DNA from: Mesotaenium endlicherianum
Lineage: Eukaryota; Streptophyta; Zygnematophyceae; Zygnematales; Mesotaeniaceae
NCBI GenBank assembly: GCA_009602735.1
Contig: WELA01012911.1
Coordinates: forward strand, 486,816 to 547,533
Direction: 5' to 3'
Length of the DNA stretch: 60,718 nt
Position numbers and translations under genes: made by a program. Of the stretch, positions 32,335-43,037 are shown piece by piece. Every line of letters starts with the position of its first letter. Position 1 is the first letter of the stretch. Below the pieces are notes generated by a model. That model searched no databases and was not told where the DNA came from. It was given only the letters and a program-made list of their open reading frames with translations.

Positions 32335-34244
32335 CTATGCCACAGGCTTGTCCTCGTCATGGCGTGCCACGGTCAGGTCCCTCGACAATGGAGGAGGGTT
32401 ACGGCTGAGGCCGTCGGCGTCTATGTTAGTGGACCCAGGGCGGTGATGCACGTCGGAGGTGTACTCCTGCAGAATGAGCGCCCATCGTGCGTACTTGCCT
32501 GTCAGGCGCTCCGAGGTCATGAGCCACTTGAGTGGCTGATGGTCGGTGACCAGGCGGAAGTGGGTGCCTTAGAGGTAGTGCCTCAAGTGCACGATTGCCC
32601 AGACTGCTGCCAGGCACTCCCCCTCGTAAGAGCCGTAGTTGCTCTCGGCGCGGTTGTTGCTGCGGCTAGCGTAGGCCACCACGTGCTCAAAGCCCTCATG
32701 CTCCTGCACCAGCACCGCGCCCAGCCCTGCCTGTGAACAGTCGGTGTGGAGGATGAAGGACTTCTTGTAGTTGGGCCGCCGTAGCACCGGTGCGCTCACC
32801 AACAGCTCCTTGAGCTTGTCAAACGCCGCCTGCTGCTCTGGCCCCCACACATAAGCAACACCCTTCCGCAACAAGTCGTTGAGCGGCTTGGCCAGCTCGC
32901 TCAACCCTGGCACGAAGCGTCGATAGTACTTGGCGATGCAAAGGAAGGCCCTCAGCTGCGAGAATCCGTAGGAGGCGGATTGCCTGTGATGGCTGAGATC
33001 TTGGCCAGCTGCGGCGCTAGACCGCTCGAAGAGAGCAGATGCCCGAGGTACTCCACCTCTTGAGTCCCAAACGTACACTTGCCGGGATGGCACTTGAGCC
33101 CCGCGGCCTCCAAGCGCTCCAACACAGCAATGATGTGGGCCACGTGCTCCTAAAACGTCTCATTGAAGACGAGCACGTCATCAATGTAGCAACGAGCAAA
33201 GGGAAGCCCTGCCAGCTGCTTATCCATGACCCTTTGAAAGGTGGCCGGCGCGTTCTTCAACCCAAAAGGCATCACCACCCACTCGTAGAGGCGCTGTGCC
33301 CCCTAGAACGCCGTCTTATGCTGATCCTCCTCGGCGATGGGAATTTGGTTGAAGCCCTGGCGCAGGTCCAGCATTGAGAACCAAGTGCAGGTGCCAATGT
33401 CATCAAAAATCTTGTCTGGCGTCGGCATAGGGTACCTGCCCTGCTCAATGACCTCGTTCAGCCGATGATAGTCACCGCACATCCTCTTCTCGGACCAGTT
33501 ACCCGAGGCATCCTTCTTGGCTGGCATGACCGTGGGCGCGGCGTAGCAAGACGACGACTGCCTGATGAGCCAACTGTCCTCCAGCTTGCCTGTCTGTGCG
33601 TCGATCAGTCCATCCTTGAAGTGACTGTAACGATATCTCTTGAGGAAGATAGGCTCCTTGGACGTGAGAGGGATCCGCATGGGATTCCCCTTGTAGCGCT
33701 CGAGGTTGTGCATGCGGCTGGCGAAGCTGACGCTGCGTCTCCCATTCAGCAGTGTCGTCAGCTGTGCCGCCTAGGCGTCAGTGAGAGTCCCCTCCAGCTT
33801 CCATGTAGGCGCAGCTGGGGAGGGCTCCTGCCTTGCAGCCGGCTCCTCTTGCCCTGCTGCTGGCGTAAGCGGTGGCGCTGCAGGTGTCGCCCGCCCTGCA
33901 GCTGTCTGTGCTCCGCTTGGGATGGGTGCCTCCTCCTGTGCAGCTGCTGCCAGCTGCACTACACTGCCTGCCTGAGGTCGCAAGCGAGGAAAAAGAAATA
34001 ACGGCCGAAACGCCTTGGGTCGCTGTGAGACCTCCTCTCTCCTGCGTCCCTTCCCCAGCGAGCCAGGAGCAGCACGGGCCGGTGGCGGGGACTGAGGGCG
34101 TGCGCGAGCCTGCGGGGCAGGCCCCTTGCGTTGAGACTGCCACGCGGTGCCGGGCAGGGCCTGGCCGGCATTGTGCAAGGCGTCACTAGGCCGAGGGAGC
34201 TAGGGGTGGTGCGCCTCCGCGTAAAGAGGGGCCAAGGCCTGTGT
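32335..34244 (-). pseudogene. D1 reverse transcriptase, RNase H and upstream linker
   Basis: A Pro/Ala-rich linker (about 34244-33780) precedes RT. RT starts near 33713 and shows PTVMPAKKD, MCGDYHRLNE and LDLRQGFNQIP. A TAG at 33305-33303 replaces the Trp of AFWG, then [14 protein letters not shown] and catalytic YIDDVLVF (about 33195) follow, then a TAG in ETFEEH and a frameshift near 32975. The RNase H frame (33093 to 32335) keeps Asp (LHTDCSQ), Glu (YEGECLAAVWA) and the third Asp (VTDHQPLKW), with one stop after HYL. All key catalytic residues of both enzymes are preserved, although the frame is not. Confidence 0.85.
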
Positions 34245-35732
34245 CTAAAGCAGAATCCATGTGAGGACGTTGGCGTCAATCGCCTGTCCTAGGAGGCGAA
34301 TGCGGTTCACCTCTGTGAGACCGTCCAGCTCTGTGAGGTGTGGCGGGAAGCCCATGGCGCGCTCTATCTCCGTCGGGCGGGGCCTGTCAAACATGCCAGT
34401 CTCCAGGTCAATGACCATCCCGCGCTGAGCACCCACAAAGGCATCGCTGTCGTAGCGGCTGACAAAGGTAGGGAGCGTGCGAGTAACAGCGTGAAGGACC
34501 TCGCACTGCGCCTGCGAGGGATGTGGCAGTACCGTCACCCGCTGCGCCAGCCAAGGGGCATCAAGGATGGAGTCAACATCGCGCGTGTGGCGCGGGTGGG
34601 CGGCTACCAACGCCTCGAGCGTGCCTGGCATCGGGGTTGTGAAGTAGGCACGCACGCAATGCGCGAACGAGCCAATCTGGACAGCGTCGATGACGGCCTC
34701 ACGACCGACGTAGCTGCTGCAGAGGGCAAAGTCGGCACTGACGTCGGGCCGGTGGTCGTGGCGGGCGTCCACGTACCCCAGGACCCATGCAAGAGTGTGC
34801 GGCAGCTGACGATCCTCCACCATGTTGAGGACGCGGAGCAGGTGCCAGAAGAGGGCGGTGCGAGGGTCACTGAGTGCCCAGCCACGCCCAGCTTTGGAAA
34901 ATCCCTGACACTCCCAACCTGCAATGATGAGATCGATGGGACCAAGGCGAGTGACATGCTTGACGGTGATGTCGTGGATGTCCATGGGCCAGTCCGTCTG
35001 CGCGCAGCGGAAGGCGTGCGCGGAAAGGAGGTCTGGGAACCGCTCGTGGCATAGAGCCATCTGCCGACGGGCCACCTGCTGAGCCTCGAGATCGGGGTCC
35101 ACATAGACTTAGCGGCGCACGGGAATGCCGACCTGCAAGGTTGCAAGCAGCCCTGTGGCGATCCCGGCGAAGAGCTCAACGAGGACGATGCCACTGGGCC
35201 GCTCGTCGAGCGGGTCGGCACAGATGGGTGTTGGCAGCGGGCGGCACCCCATGGCGAGATTGCCAAGCTGCGTGGGAGGCGAATAGGTGCGCTCGGCACT
35301 GTGCTGATGTGGCGCCATGCGGAGCGCAGCCACAGCGCGCTTGGCGTAGTTGAGCGTGAGGCCTGGAATGCGGTCCAAAATGGGCAGGGGACGCCCCTCC
35401 CGAGCGTGGGTCTGATAAGAGCGCCACCTCTTGCGGGCGTCCTGCAAGGCCTCGGGCGGCACAGCGCGGGCCTGACGCCGGGCCATGCAAACGCACAGCT
35501 GCTGCCATTGGCCACGCTGAGCGAGGTCGTCCTGGTGCAAGGCTGCATGGGCCAACTGGTCCAGAACAGGGCGCTGAGGCAGATAGGGATGCGGATCAAA
35601 GTAGGCGCGCTGACGCTCCCGTATGGCCTCAGCGAGGACTGTGCAGACTGATTGCTCTGGGCTGTCAGCCATCTGCCGTGGCCGGACGAGCTGGCGCGGG
35701 GCCAGCTGGACCCGCGGGCGGGGCTGCCCTCG
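34245..35732 (-). pseudogene. D1 C5-cytosine DNA methyltransferase domain
   Basis: It is one frame, with a single stop (35111-35109, TAA) between motif I (LFAGIATGLL) and YVDPD. Motif IV is GWECQGFSKAG. Motif VI is changed from ENV to GYV (VLGYVD), which removes the catalytic-loop Glu that contacts the target cytosine in this family. Motif VIII reads AHCVRAYF, motif IX RAMGFPPH and motif X LLGQAIDANV. The conserved pre-motif I region (LAHAA...RW...LDRIPGLT...AVAALRMAPHQHS) lies at about 35600-35300. The open frame extends 12 codons into the LTR of C beyond 35732, which is only read-through into the insertion. Confidence 0.88.
35728..35732. repeat. Target-site duplication of element C (CCTCG; partner at 40220-40224)
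   Basis: CCTCG lies immediately outside both LTR ends of C. Removing C and one copy restores colinearity with D2. Five bases is the usual staggered cut of Ty3-type integrases. Confidence 0.9.
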
Positions 35733-36431
35733 TGAAATGAATCGACTTACCAAATAGGCGATTAACAATTAGATAAGATCTTTATATCAGCAAGTAATCT
35801 TTACGGTATTTTCCGTTAATTGATTTAACAGCAAAGGACAACACACTAGCAGTAAATAATACTCGTAAGTCAAATGCAGGTAAATTAGCATCAATAATGC
35901 AATCAGTAAATTCCTACATAAGCAAGGTTGGAAAACAGTGCGTATCAATGGCTTCTCGCCTTGGATTTAGATCTCTCTCAGTAAGCTGTACAAGAGAGTT
36001 GGACTCGTTTCTGAATGCCGAACTCGAGAGCAATGCCTAGCATATATACAGGGAATGAGTTTACTGTTCAACGGCCAATGCGATGGCATCGCCTACCCGG
36101 GACCTCGGTTAACCAAATCCACCACCATCTCCCATCATCCCGAATTGCCATCCATCATAGGGATGTCATCTAGCCATTCATCTAGCATACCACACTTAGA
36201 TGCATATTGAGGCAGTTCGCTGCTACCGAGTACGGAAGTCAGCTCGCTGTCAAAGAATGTGTCAGCAAGCTGACTTAAGTTGGCTTTAGCCTGCTGCTTC
36301 AGCTGAGCCCTTAAACTGATAATTATATAAAGTCCAGCAGACTCAATACTACATAAAGTTCAGTAACCTGCACTTTATTAACTATTATATTTAAAAAAAT
36401 ATTATATCTACTAATATACTGATTCATTACA
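35733..36431 (-). repeat. C 3' LTR (699 bp)
   Basis: It starts TGTAATGAATCAG (36431) and ends GATTCATTTCA (35733) on the minus strand, and is homologous along its length to the 721-bp 5' LTR of E. The adjacent AAGTTGGAGGGAT (36444-36432) is the polypurine tract. Confidence 0.9.
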
Positions 36432-36571
36432 ATCCCTCCAACTTAACTTGTTGTCGCCTTGACAACATTAAACTGCAAAAGTTTTTGGTCAGGGAACTGA
36501 ACCTCACCAGCCTCCTCCACTGACTGCCTTTTCAGCTTGTCACCTAGGGGGTTGTTCCTGGGGCTTCCGGA

Positions 36572-38248
36572 TCAGGAGCCTGAGATCCTGGACCTTGATC
36601 TGGATAGCCTTCTAGGTTTGTCAGCTTGTCTTCTAAAGAACCCCGTTTGTTCTAAAGTTGGACCTCGAGGAGAACGGAGGATGGTAGCCTGCTCTTCAAC
36701 CACTTGGGTGTTGATCCCCATATAGACAGGCATTCTAGTAGGGTGCTGAAATACATTGGCAAGAGGTACATGCCCCTGAGCGAAGGGAGAGGCCGGCATA
36801 CCTCTGGCCACCCCGCGCGTCCCTCTTCTGGCACCCTTGCCCTCTGGGGATTTTTGCCTTTGTCTGCTGCCAAGTACAGTCAAATCAGCTTCTTCCCCTG
36901 CTTGGGCAAGTGGGCTGGGGGAGCGAGTGCGCGGTTCAGTTGCTTCCATGGCCGAGGTCACATGCCATATCCCTGATCTTGGCTCCTGAGGAAGCCCTGC
37001 TTTTGCCTGCCCCTGGGTGTCCTGAGTACCAGGTCCTGATGCTTCTCCTCTGCCTTGTTCTTTTTCCTCATCCTCCTCATCTTCCTCCTCTGAGAGGGTA
37101 GGAGTCTCGTCCACTAAGTCGTCCTGCTCCCTGGTATACATGGAGTAGTCTACTGACCTCCCTTTCTTAGGGCGCGCCGGAGGTTGCTTGGCCTTCAGCC
37201 TGCTGATATCTATCCGGCCTGCATTCTTCGCCCATTTGACGAAAGCATGCTTTCCCTTAGAGAAGTAGTTTCTCCCCCTCCTCCTGTGCTCTTTGTTCTC
37301 TGCATTCATATTGCTCAGGCAGCCATTCAACCTGGGGTCCCAAGGGGCAATGTGAGGTGGTAGGATGAGGTAGCCGTCCAGGCCATAGTGGAAGTCATCC
37401 GGTTGGGCTCGGTCACACTCCTGCTTTTTGTTTGTGACGGTCATCCACCTCCAGTCTGTCGGTTGCTGGTAGTACTGGGGTCCATGCTCAGCCTTCCTCA
37501 ATTTACACGAGAACCAGTGGGGAGAGAACATCTGCTATCCTGCTTCCCTGGCCAAGTACTCCCAGCTCCTTCTCTCAACTTCATTGTAAGCTGGCAGTAG
37601 TGTGAGTTAGAATACCGTATCCTTAAAGCTATTGGGCCGCATGCTCGCCATCCTGATGAGTCTCTGATCTCTCACTATTCCAGGTATTGGGATCGGCTTA
37701 TTCTCTGAATGATCTGCAAGGTATTGGGCTTGCTCTGCTGTATAGCCCACCATCTTGGCATAATCTTCGTAGAGGACCACACCAGTGTGTGTCTCAATGT
37801 ACCTATCCAGTGCTGCAGCTCCTTCCCTCCATAGCAATGTTGTCTGTTCCAGCTTGTTGATCTCCTGGGCTGCCAGCAATGCTTCCTTCAGGTTAACAAA
37901 GTTTTGGCCACCCACCACTGTACACCTGTAAGTGGCCAAGCTCTTCTGCCTGTCCTCTTCAGCCTTTTTCCTTCTCTCCTCCTCTGCCGCTGCAGCTTCT
38001 TCTTGTTGTTTCTTCTATCTCTCCTCCTCATCTTTCTTGAGATTTTCCGATTCCTGATCCTTCTTCCTCTGTGCCTCTTCTGCCGCCTCTTGTTGTCTGC
38101 GGACCCTTTCTTGTTCTCTCCTGGTGAGGGACGTCGCCGCCAGCTCCTTCTGGTATTGCTCCATTGTCCTCCTGGCTTCTTCTGCCTTGCGCTTTCTGTC
38201 CTCCTTTTGTGTGGTGGGAGCCATCCTGCACGTGTAACCAGGGCACAA
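36572..38248 (-). pseudogene. C accessory ORF between pol and 3' LTR, three in-frame stops
   Basis: It is a single reading frame from ATG at 38248 to 36572, colinear with the intact accessory ORF of E (58035-59708). Stops occur at about 38015, 37607 and 37530; no frameshift is needed. The N-terminus is a charged coiled coil (Lys/Glu/Arg/Gln-rich). Conserved islands shared with E are YEDYAKMVGYT, PTDWRWMT, ILPPHIAPWDPRLNG, YFSKGKHAFVKWA, RPKKGRSVDYS and GHVPLANVFQHP, with an acidic run between. No known fold or membrane segment is recognised. Conservation of short islands between elements that have otherwise diverged suggests a real protein in the ancestor. Confidence 0.8.
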
Positions 38249-38618
38249 GTTAGTAGGATATCGACCTTTGTCATAGGAATTGTAGAAAGGAAGTAAGTTC
38301 GTATGAGTATGGTGGATTCGATCCTGTTTACCTTACAGGTTGATTGCTAGGAGTTGACGTAGTTGCGGTGTGCTAGAAATTAACGTATGAATGTGTTTTA
38401 AGGTGCATTAAGTGATGTATTGCTGTGTGAGGCCCTTCTTCCTTCTGCCCAAGGTGCTTTATGTGGGTCAGGCTGTCCCATCTGTCACTATGCTGACACT
38501 TAGGGTTCGCATAACTGCCCCTGTCATGCTCTCGCACACTAACTGTCATATATTTTTCCCTCCAACTTAAATGGAGACAGGACCTCCTGTCATCTTCCCG
38601 TGTCAACGGAAATGAACG
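38249..38618 (-). other. C spacer between pol and accessory ORF, with internal PPT-like motif
   Basis: Non-coding spacer. It contains AAGTTGGAGGG on the minus strand at 38568-38558, the same motif that precedes the 3' LTR. E has two such internal copies in the equivalent spacer. Confidence 0.6.
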
Positions 38619-40027
38619 TTAGGGAGGGGCTCCAGCCGCCCGAAGGTGGAACCGTTTCAACGCCCCTTTGGCATTGGTCAAATGGTCCTTAAATTCACAA
38701 GTGTCCCCAGAGGCATCGTAAGCCTTCCATCAAATGAGGTACTTCATGACATATTTAGACGATCGACGGACCGAGCGCACGTCTAAAATCTCTTCAACCT
38801 TATATTCCTCAGGGTCACCGTCTCGGACAGCTGAGAGTGGTCCCGATCGGACAGGTAACCGACCTGTGAACAGTGAGTCCCCTTTGATGTAAGGTTTCAG
38901 AAAGGAGACATTAAAGATCGGGTGACCCTTGTATTCTGCTGACATGTTCAGTTTGTAAGCATTCTGACCGACACGGCGCACCACCGAATATGGACCAACC
39001 CAGACAGGGCCAAGCTTTTTCTTGACCACACCAGGGAGGTACAGGTGTTGAGAATGTAGTTTGACCAAATCGCCCTTAGAAAAGGTCAGTTCTCGACGGT
39101 GCTGATTAGCGCACTTTTGTTGGTATTCTTGGGCTTTGTGCAGATTCTGTTGGACCTCTGACAGGGTGTTGGCAAACTCCTGAGTTAACTGGAGGGAAAC
39201 CGGATTGTCAATCCCGTCCGGGTGAGTCAAAGAATCCCCTAGCACATTCTAGAGGGGACTTAGGGACTCCACCCAGGCTGAGTTCAAAAGGAGTCTTGCC
39301 CGTTGACGCGTGCACCGCACTGTTGACTGCAAACTGGATTTGAGGTAACAGGTCATCCCAATTATCTTGTTTTTGGTGAATATAGGCTCTCAGTACCTCT
39401 TGCAGAACTTAGTTCTTTCAGTCTGCCCATCAGTCTGAGGGCGGTTCGCTGTGCTGAGCAGCTGCCTGACTCCCATTAACCCCATTAAAGCCCTCCAAAA
39501 CTTAGAGGTAAATTTTGAGTCTCTGTCTGAGATTATATTAGAGGGTAGCCCATGTTGGCACACTACATGGTTGTAGAACCGTCTCGCTGTTTTGAGTGCA
39601 GTTACCTTGACAGTTGTGGGGATAAAAATGACCATTTTTGTCAATTTATCCACGACTACCAGTATTGAATCATGCCCATTGGCAGTTCGTGGCAGTGTGA
39701 CCACCCAGTCCATGGATATCGTTTCCCAGCGGCCAGCTGGGATGGGCAGCGGTTGTAAGAGGCCCCCCAATGGTGTGTGCCTAGACTTATTCTTTTGACC
39801 CTGGTCATAGGACTTAACATATTTCAAGACCTCCCTAGGTAATCCCTCCCAATGATAATGTTTTGCGAGTTTGCCAACAGTTTTGGCCTGCCCCAAATGC
39901 CCACCCAGTAAACTGTCATGTACTTGACTCAATAAAAGGGACCTTATTTCCAAATTATTAGGAATGACCAGCTTCAGCCTGCCTGAAGTGGTTTCAGTCA
40001 CCGAGACGCCTCCCTTAAGCTTGTACT
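38619..40027 (-). pseudogene. C integrase and chromodomain remnant
   Basis: It begins within the end of RNase H or the linker, then shows the HHCC finger (HDSLLGGHLGQAKTV, with the Cys pair altered to YDQG), core Asp in MDWVVTLP and SDRDSKF, and Glu in DGQTER. A 4-base deletion near 39405 shifts the frame, and there is a stop near 39246. The C-terminal domain and chromodomain run from 39245 to 38619. The chromodomain keeps EILDVRSV and KYVMKYLI but has TGA (38732-38730) where E has CGA, and a Trp to Cys change in the aromatic position of DTWEF. Confidence 0.85.
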
Positions 40028-40219
40028 CGAGTACGGAAGTCAGCTGGCTGTCAAAGAATGTGTCAGCAAGTTGACTTAAGTTGGCTTCAGCTTGCTGCTT
40101 CGGGCTGAGCCCTCAAATTGATAATTATATAAAGTCCAGCAGACTCAATGTTACATAAAGTTCAGTAAGCTATTATACTTAACTGAATATTATATCTACT
40201 AATATACTGATTTATTACA
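40028..40219 (-). repeat. C 5' LTR, truncated (about 190 bp)
   Basis: It matches the first 190 bases or so of the E and C LTRs (TGTAATAAATCAG... to CCGTACTCG) and is fused directly to pol. Confidence 0.85.
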
Positions 40220-40224
40220 CCTCG

Positions 40225-42078
40225 CGGAGCTAGCGCGACGCGGGGATGCCGGAGATGCGGCATGAGCTCTGCTTGTGTGGCTGTTGGGAACGGGGGGCGA
40301 GGAAGGGGCCTGCCACCTGTGCGTGCCACCTTTTGAGGAGGCGATCTTAAGGGGCCATTGCCTACGATGTGGCTGCGTGGGACGCCGGCGCGTTGAGCTG
40401 CAGGGTCGAGGTACAGGGCGTAATGCGCCTGTGAGGAGGAATGCGTGTCGTCGCAGTCTGGGAGTGGGCGAAAAGGTGGCGTGCCTCCTCGCTCCCGAAG
40501 TTGTATGGCGGCGTGATGGAGCGGGAACGTGGCGCGCGAAGAGGAGTGACCTCTCGCGCCTCACGCAGGGGCGTGAGCGACCGTGAGCGCCTCGTCTCGC
40601 GGAGAGGAGTGGTCTTGTGGGCGGGCCCAATGGTTGGCCTGGTGCGGTGTGCGTATCGCAGGGGCAGATGGGCGCAGGTAGACGGGCCTGCGCGCGACGG
40701 GTCGCGGATGCTGCTCCGAGGCTCCAACTGGCGTACCGGAGGCGTGGCAGTGCTGGAAGAAGCAGCTGCCGCGCGGGCGGAGGCGAACAAGTGCCTGACG
40801 CGGCACTTGTTGCTCGTGGAGCAGTCATGGGACACGGGACGGCTGGGTCCAGCTGCGGCGGCGCGGGCCCAGCTAAACCGGGCCGCGGTCTCCTGCGGCA
40901 GATCGCTGAAGGCGGGCGGGCCTGCAGGCCTGCGCCAAACGTGCGTTGTGGGCGTAGGTGGCCAAGGCTCCTCCGATGGCTGCGCAAGGTACTCCTCCGC
41001 AGACTCTTCAAGAAGCTGCTCCTATTGCTCCTCCTCCTCCTTGTTGCTGTCGAGGGGTAGGTCGTCGGACTTGCCAGGATAGGCGGCCTGGTGCATGGTC
41101 TGGCCTCCTCCTCTGATGCCGTGATGCGAGGCTAGGAGTCGCCAGTCTGGTGCGATGCGCGTCGGGATGGTGGCTGAGAGTCCATACTATACTGGATGGC
41201 CACGCCAGCGGGTACGTCAAGGCGTACGCGGACGTCTGTCCTCGCTGAAGGCCCGCTGCGAGAGGGGGCAGCCGCCGCTATGTCACGAGCAAGGACTGCG
41301 GCAGCGACGGCAGTACGGGCAACGGCGAGAGCCTCAGTGGCGTCCCTCGCCATTTGCCGCATCTTGGCGCGGTGTGTTGCGCAAATGCGTATCTGCTCTC
41401 TGGCCTGGGCTGCCAAGACATCTGCCTGCTCCTGTGGTGTAAGGTGGAGCTCTGCGCAAGGCAGGTCCGGCTCCTCATCCTGCGGCTCAAGCAGGTCCTC
41501 TCCCACAGAGATCTCCTCGTCCTTGGGCCCTCCCTTGTCGGTCTAAACCATTGGCCGGCTGTCGCCCAGCCCCATGAAGCCGTAGAGATCGGACACCGCT
41601 GGGCGGAAATCGACAATGTCGAGGGGCAAGGATGCCGTGCGCGTCCCTTCCGACTGCCACTCAAGTCGATAAGAGACCCGCTTCGCCCAGTTGTCGACCG
41701 CGGCACCGATGGGAAAGAGCACATCCTGCCCTAGTAGAACGTCAAAGGACTCTGAAGGAGTGACGAGCGCGTGCCGATGGATGGTCGTCTCGTCTGCAGT
41801 GCCCGAGCGGAGAGTGAACCGCAATGCCAACCTTGTGCAGCCTGTGACGGACTCGGAGGTGCCGGCCGCGGTATTGATGCGCGTTGGCGAGTCCTCCAAG
41901 TCGGCTGAAGAAAGCCCTAGCCAATGGAAGTAGCGCAGGCTGACGAGGACCGGCTGCGCGCCCGTGTTGAACATGATGCGCCGCGGCGCCTGAGTGTTGA
42001 CGAGCACGATCCCCTGCAGATTACCCAAAAACGCGGCGTTAAGAGTGCTGATCATTCTGCGCTCATGCGCAGGGCGCG
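40225..42078 (-). pseudogene. D1 protease and protease-to-DNMT linker
   Basis: The protease domain (42078 to about 41543) has NTGA where D2 has DTGA, so the catalytic Asp is replaced by Asn (codon 41968-41966). The VLLGQDVLFPIGAAVDNW segment is intact. After a frameshift, an acidic and then Ala-rich linker follows (41506-41132), then a block with TPLRE, SRSLTPL and SITPPY motifs (about 40620-40480) and a basic PP-KIASSK stretch. It runs up to the C insertion, after which the same protein resumes at 35732. The 5' part of the protease region is cut at 42078. Confidence 0.75.
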
Positions 42079-42438
42079 CTTTCCTCAATCACGTCCTTAG
42101 CCGTTTTGGCGGCTGCACTGAGGTCCACACCAACCAAGGCAAAGAGTTCCAAGGCAGCTTTCAAAAGCTGCTAGAGCGCTTGATGATCGACCACCGCACC
42201 ACCTCCCGCGACCATCCCCAGGCTGACGGCCTCGCAGAGCGCATGGTGCAAACCGTCAAGCGTGGGCTGCGGAAGTACTGCCTGGCCCACGACAGCACCC
42301 ACTGGGACGACGCCCTTCCATGGTTGGCTATGGGGTACTGGTTCAGTAAGCAGGCCTCCTTGGCCTTGCATTCTCCCTACTTCCTTCTCTACGGCCGACA
42401 AACAGTTCTGCCCGCAGCAGCCAGGACCGTGGCCGAGA
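42079..42438 (+). pseudogene. D-type integrase core fragment
   Basis: About 120 residues of a D-family integrase (VLSRFGGCTEVHTNQGKEF, DHPQADGLAERM, PWLAMGYWFSKQ), in one open frame on the plus strand. It joins D1 protease sequence in opposite orientation at 42078 and module A at 42439. It keeps the catalytic Glu, but the second Asp reads Asn (HTNQG for LTDQG). Confidence 0.8.
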
Positions 42439-42574
42439 AATTAAAACATTTGACGCTTGACTGTTGTTTGGCTATAAAGCCACATGTATTATAGACTTCA
42501 TTGCAGCAAAGCCTGCTTGCATATTATGCATTGCTTGTGTCGATGATACGCACCCGACCTCCTACCGCACGACA
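42439..42574 (+). repeat. Solo LTR module A
   Basis: This 136-base copy of A (AATTAAAACATTTGAC to GCACGACA) has a good TATA core in GGCTATAAAGCCACATG. It is preceded by the integrase fragment with the integrase C-terminus, PHD and polypurine tract deleted, and followed by unrelated element F. Confidence 0.8.
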
Positions 42575-43037
42575 GGCGGCATATGGTATTATGGTGATTC
42601 CAAGAGAGTGGTGGTACCTGACATCAAGGAGCTACGTGACCTACTACTTGCGGAGCATCATGATTGCTTATATGCTGGACACTTTGGAAGCGAGAAGACG
42701 GCAAGCGTGCTGAAGCGGGAGTACTATTGGAGAAATATGGACAAGAACATCGAGGAGTGGATCAGGAGTTGCGATGCGTGCCAAAGAAACAAGACACCAA
42801 ATCAAAAGAAGGGAGGTACATTGCAGCCCCTGCCTATTTCAGAGTATCCTTGGGAGCAGATTGGTATGGACTTCATCACGTCGTTACCAGTGAGTGGTCA
42901 AGGGCACGATACAATTTGGGTTGTGTCTGATTGGCTCAGCAAGATGGCTCACTTCATCCCCGTGAAGGAGACTTGTACGGCAGCAGATGTGGCACGGCTA
43001 TTCTTTGATCATATTTTCAGGCTACATGGGTTACCGA
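42575..43037 (+). pseudogene. F, integrase fragment of a fourth Ty3/gypsy lineage
   Basis: About 150 residues contain a complete HHCC finger (HDCLYAGHFGSEKT...CDACQR) and the start of the core with its first Asp (MDFITSLP...GHDTIWVVSDWLSKMAHFIP). The sequence is distinct from G, D and E integrases. Both ends are bounded by D-family LTR ends in opposite orientations, so it is probably a scrap of the DNA into which D elements inserted. Confidence 0.8.

Larger units (their letters stand above)
35733..40219 (-). mobile_element. Chromodomain Ty3/gypsy element C, internally deleted, nested in D1
   Basis: It is bounded by LTR ends TG...CA and flanked by CCTCG duplications. Minus-strand order: truncated 5' LTR (40219-40028), then directly the integrase part of pol, the accessory ORF, polypurine tract and complete 3' LTR. 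Gag, protease, RT and most of RNase H are deleted; the breakpoint shares TACTCG between the LTR and pol of the related element E. It is an inactive derivative that could have moved only with help from an intact relative, or that was deleted after insertion. Confidence 0.9.
29409..42078 (-). mobile_element. Ty3/gypsy retrotransposon D1 (DNMT and PHD lineage), split by element C
   Basis: Minus-strand order: protease and linker (42078-40225), insertion of C (40219-35733), DNMT, RT, RNase H, integrase, PHD finger, polypurine tract and A-B-A'. Aligning the two halves with D2 at 49381 shows uninterrupted homology across the insertion once one copy of the 5-bp target duplication is removed. The 5' end is lost at 42078, where a plus-strand integrase scrap begins. 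It has several stops and frameshifts. Confidence 0.85.

Noticed and set aside
34604..35599. 331-codon minus-strand open frame overlapping D1 DNMT
   Set aside because: It is the shifted frame of the DNMT region. High GC keeps it open; the other frame carries all the methyltransferase motifs.
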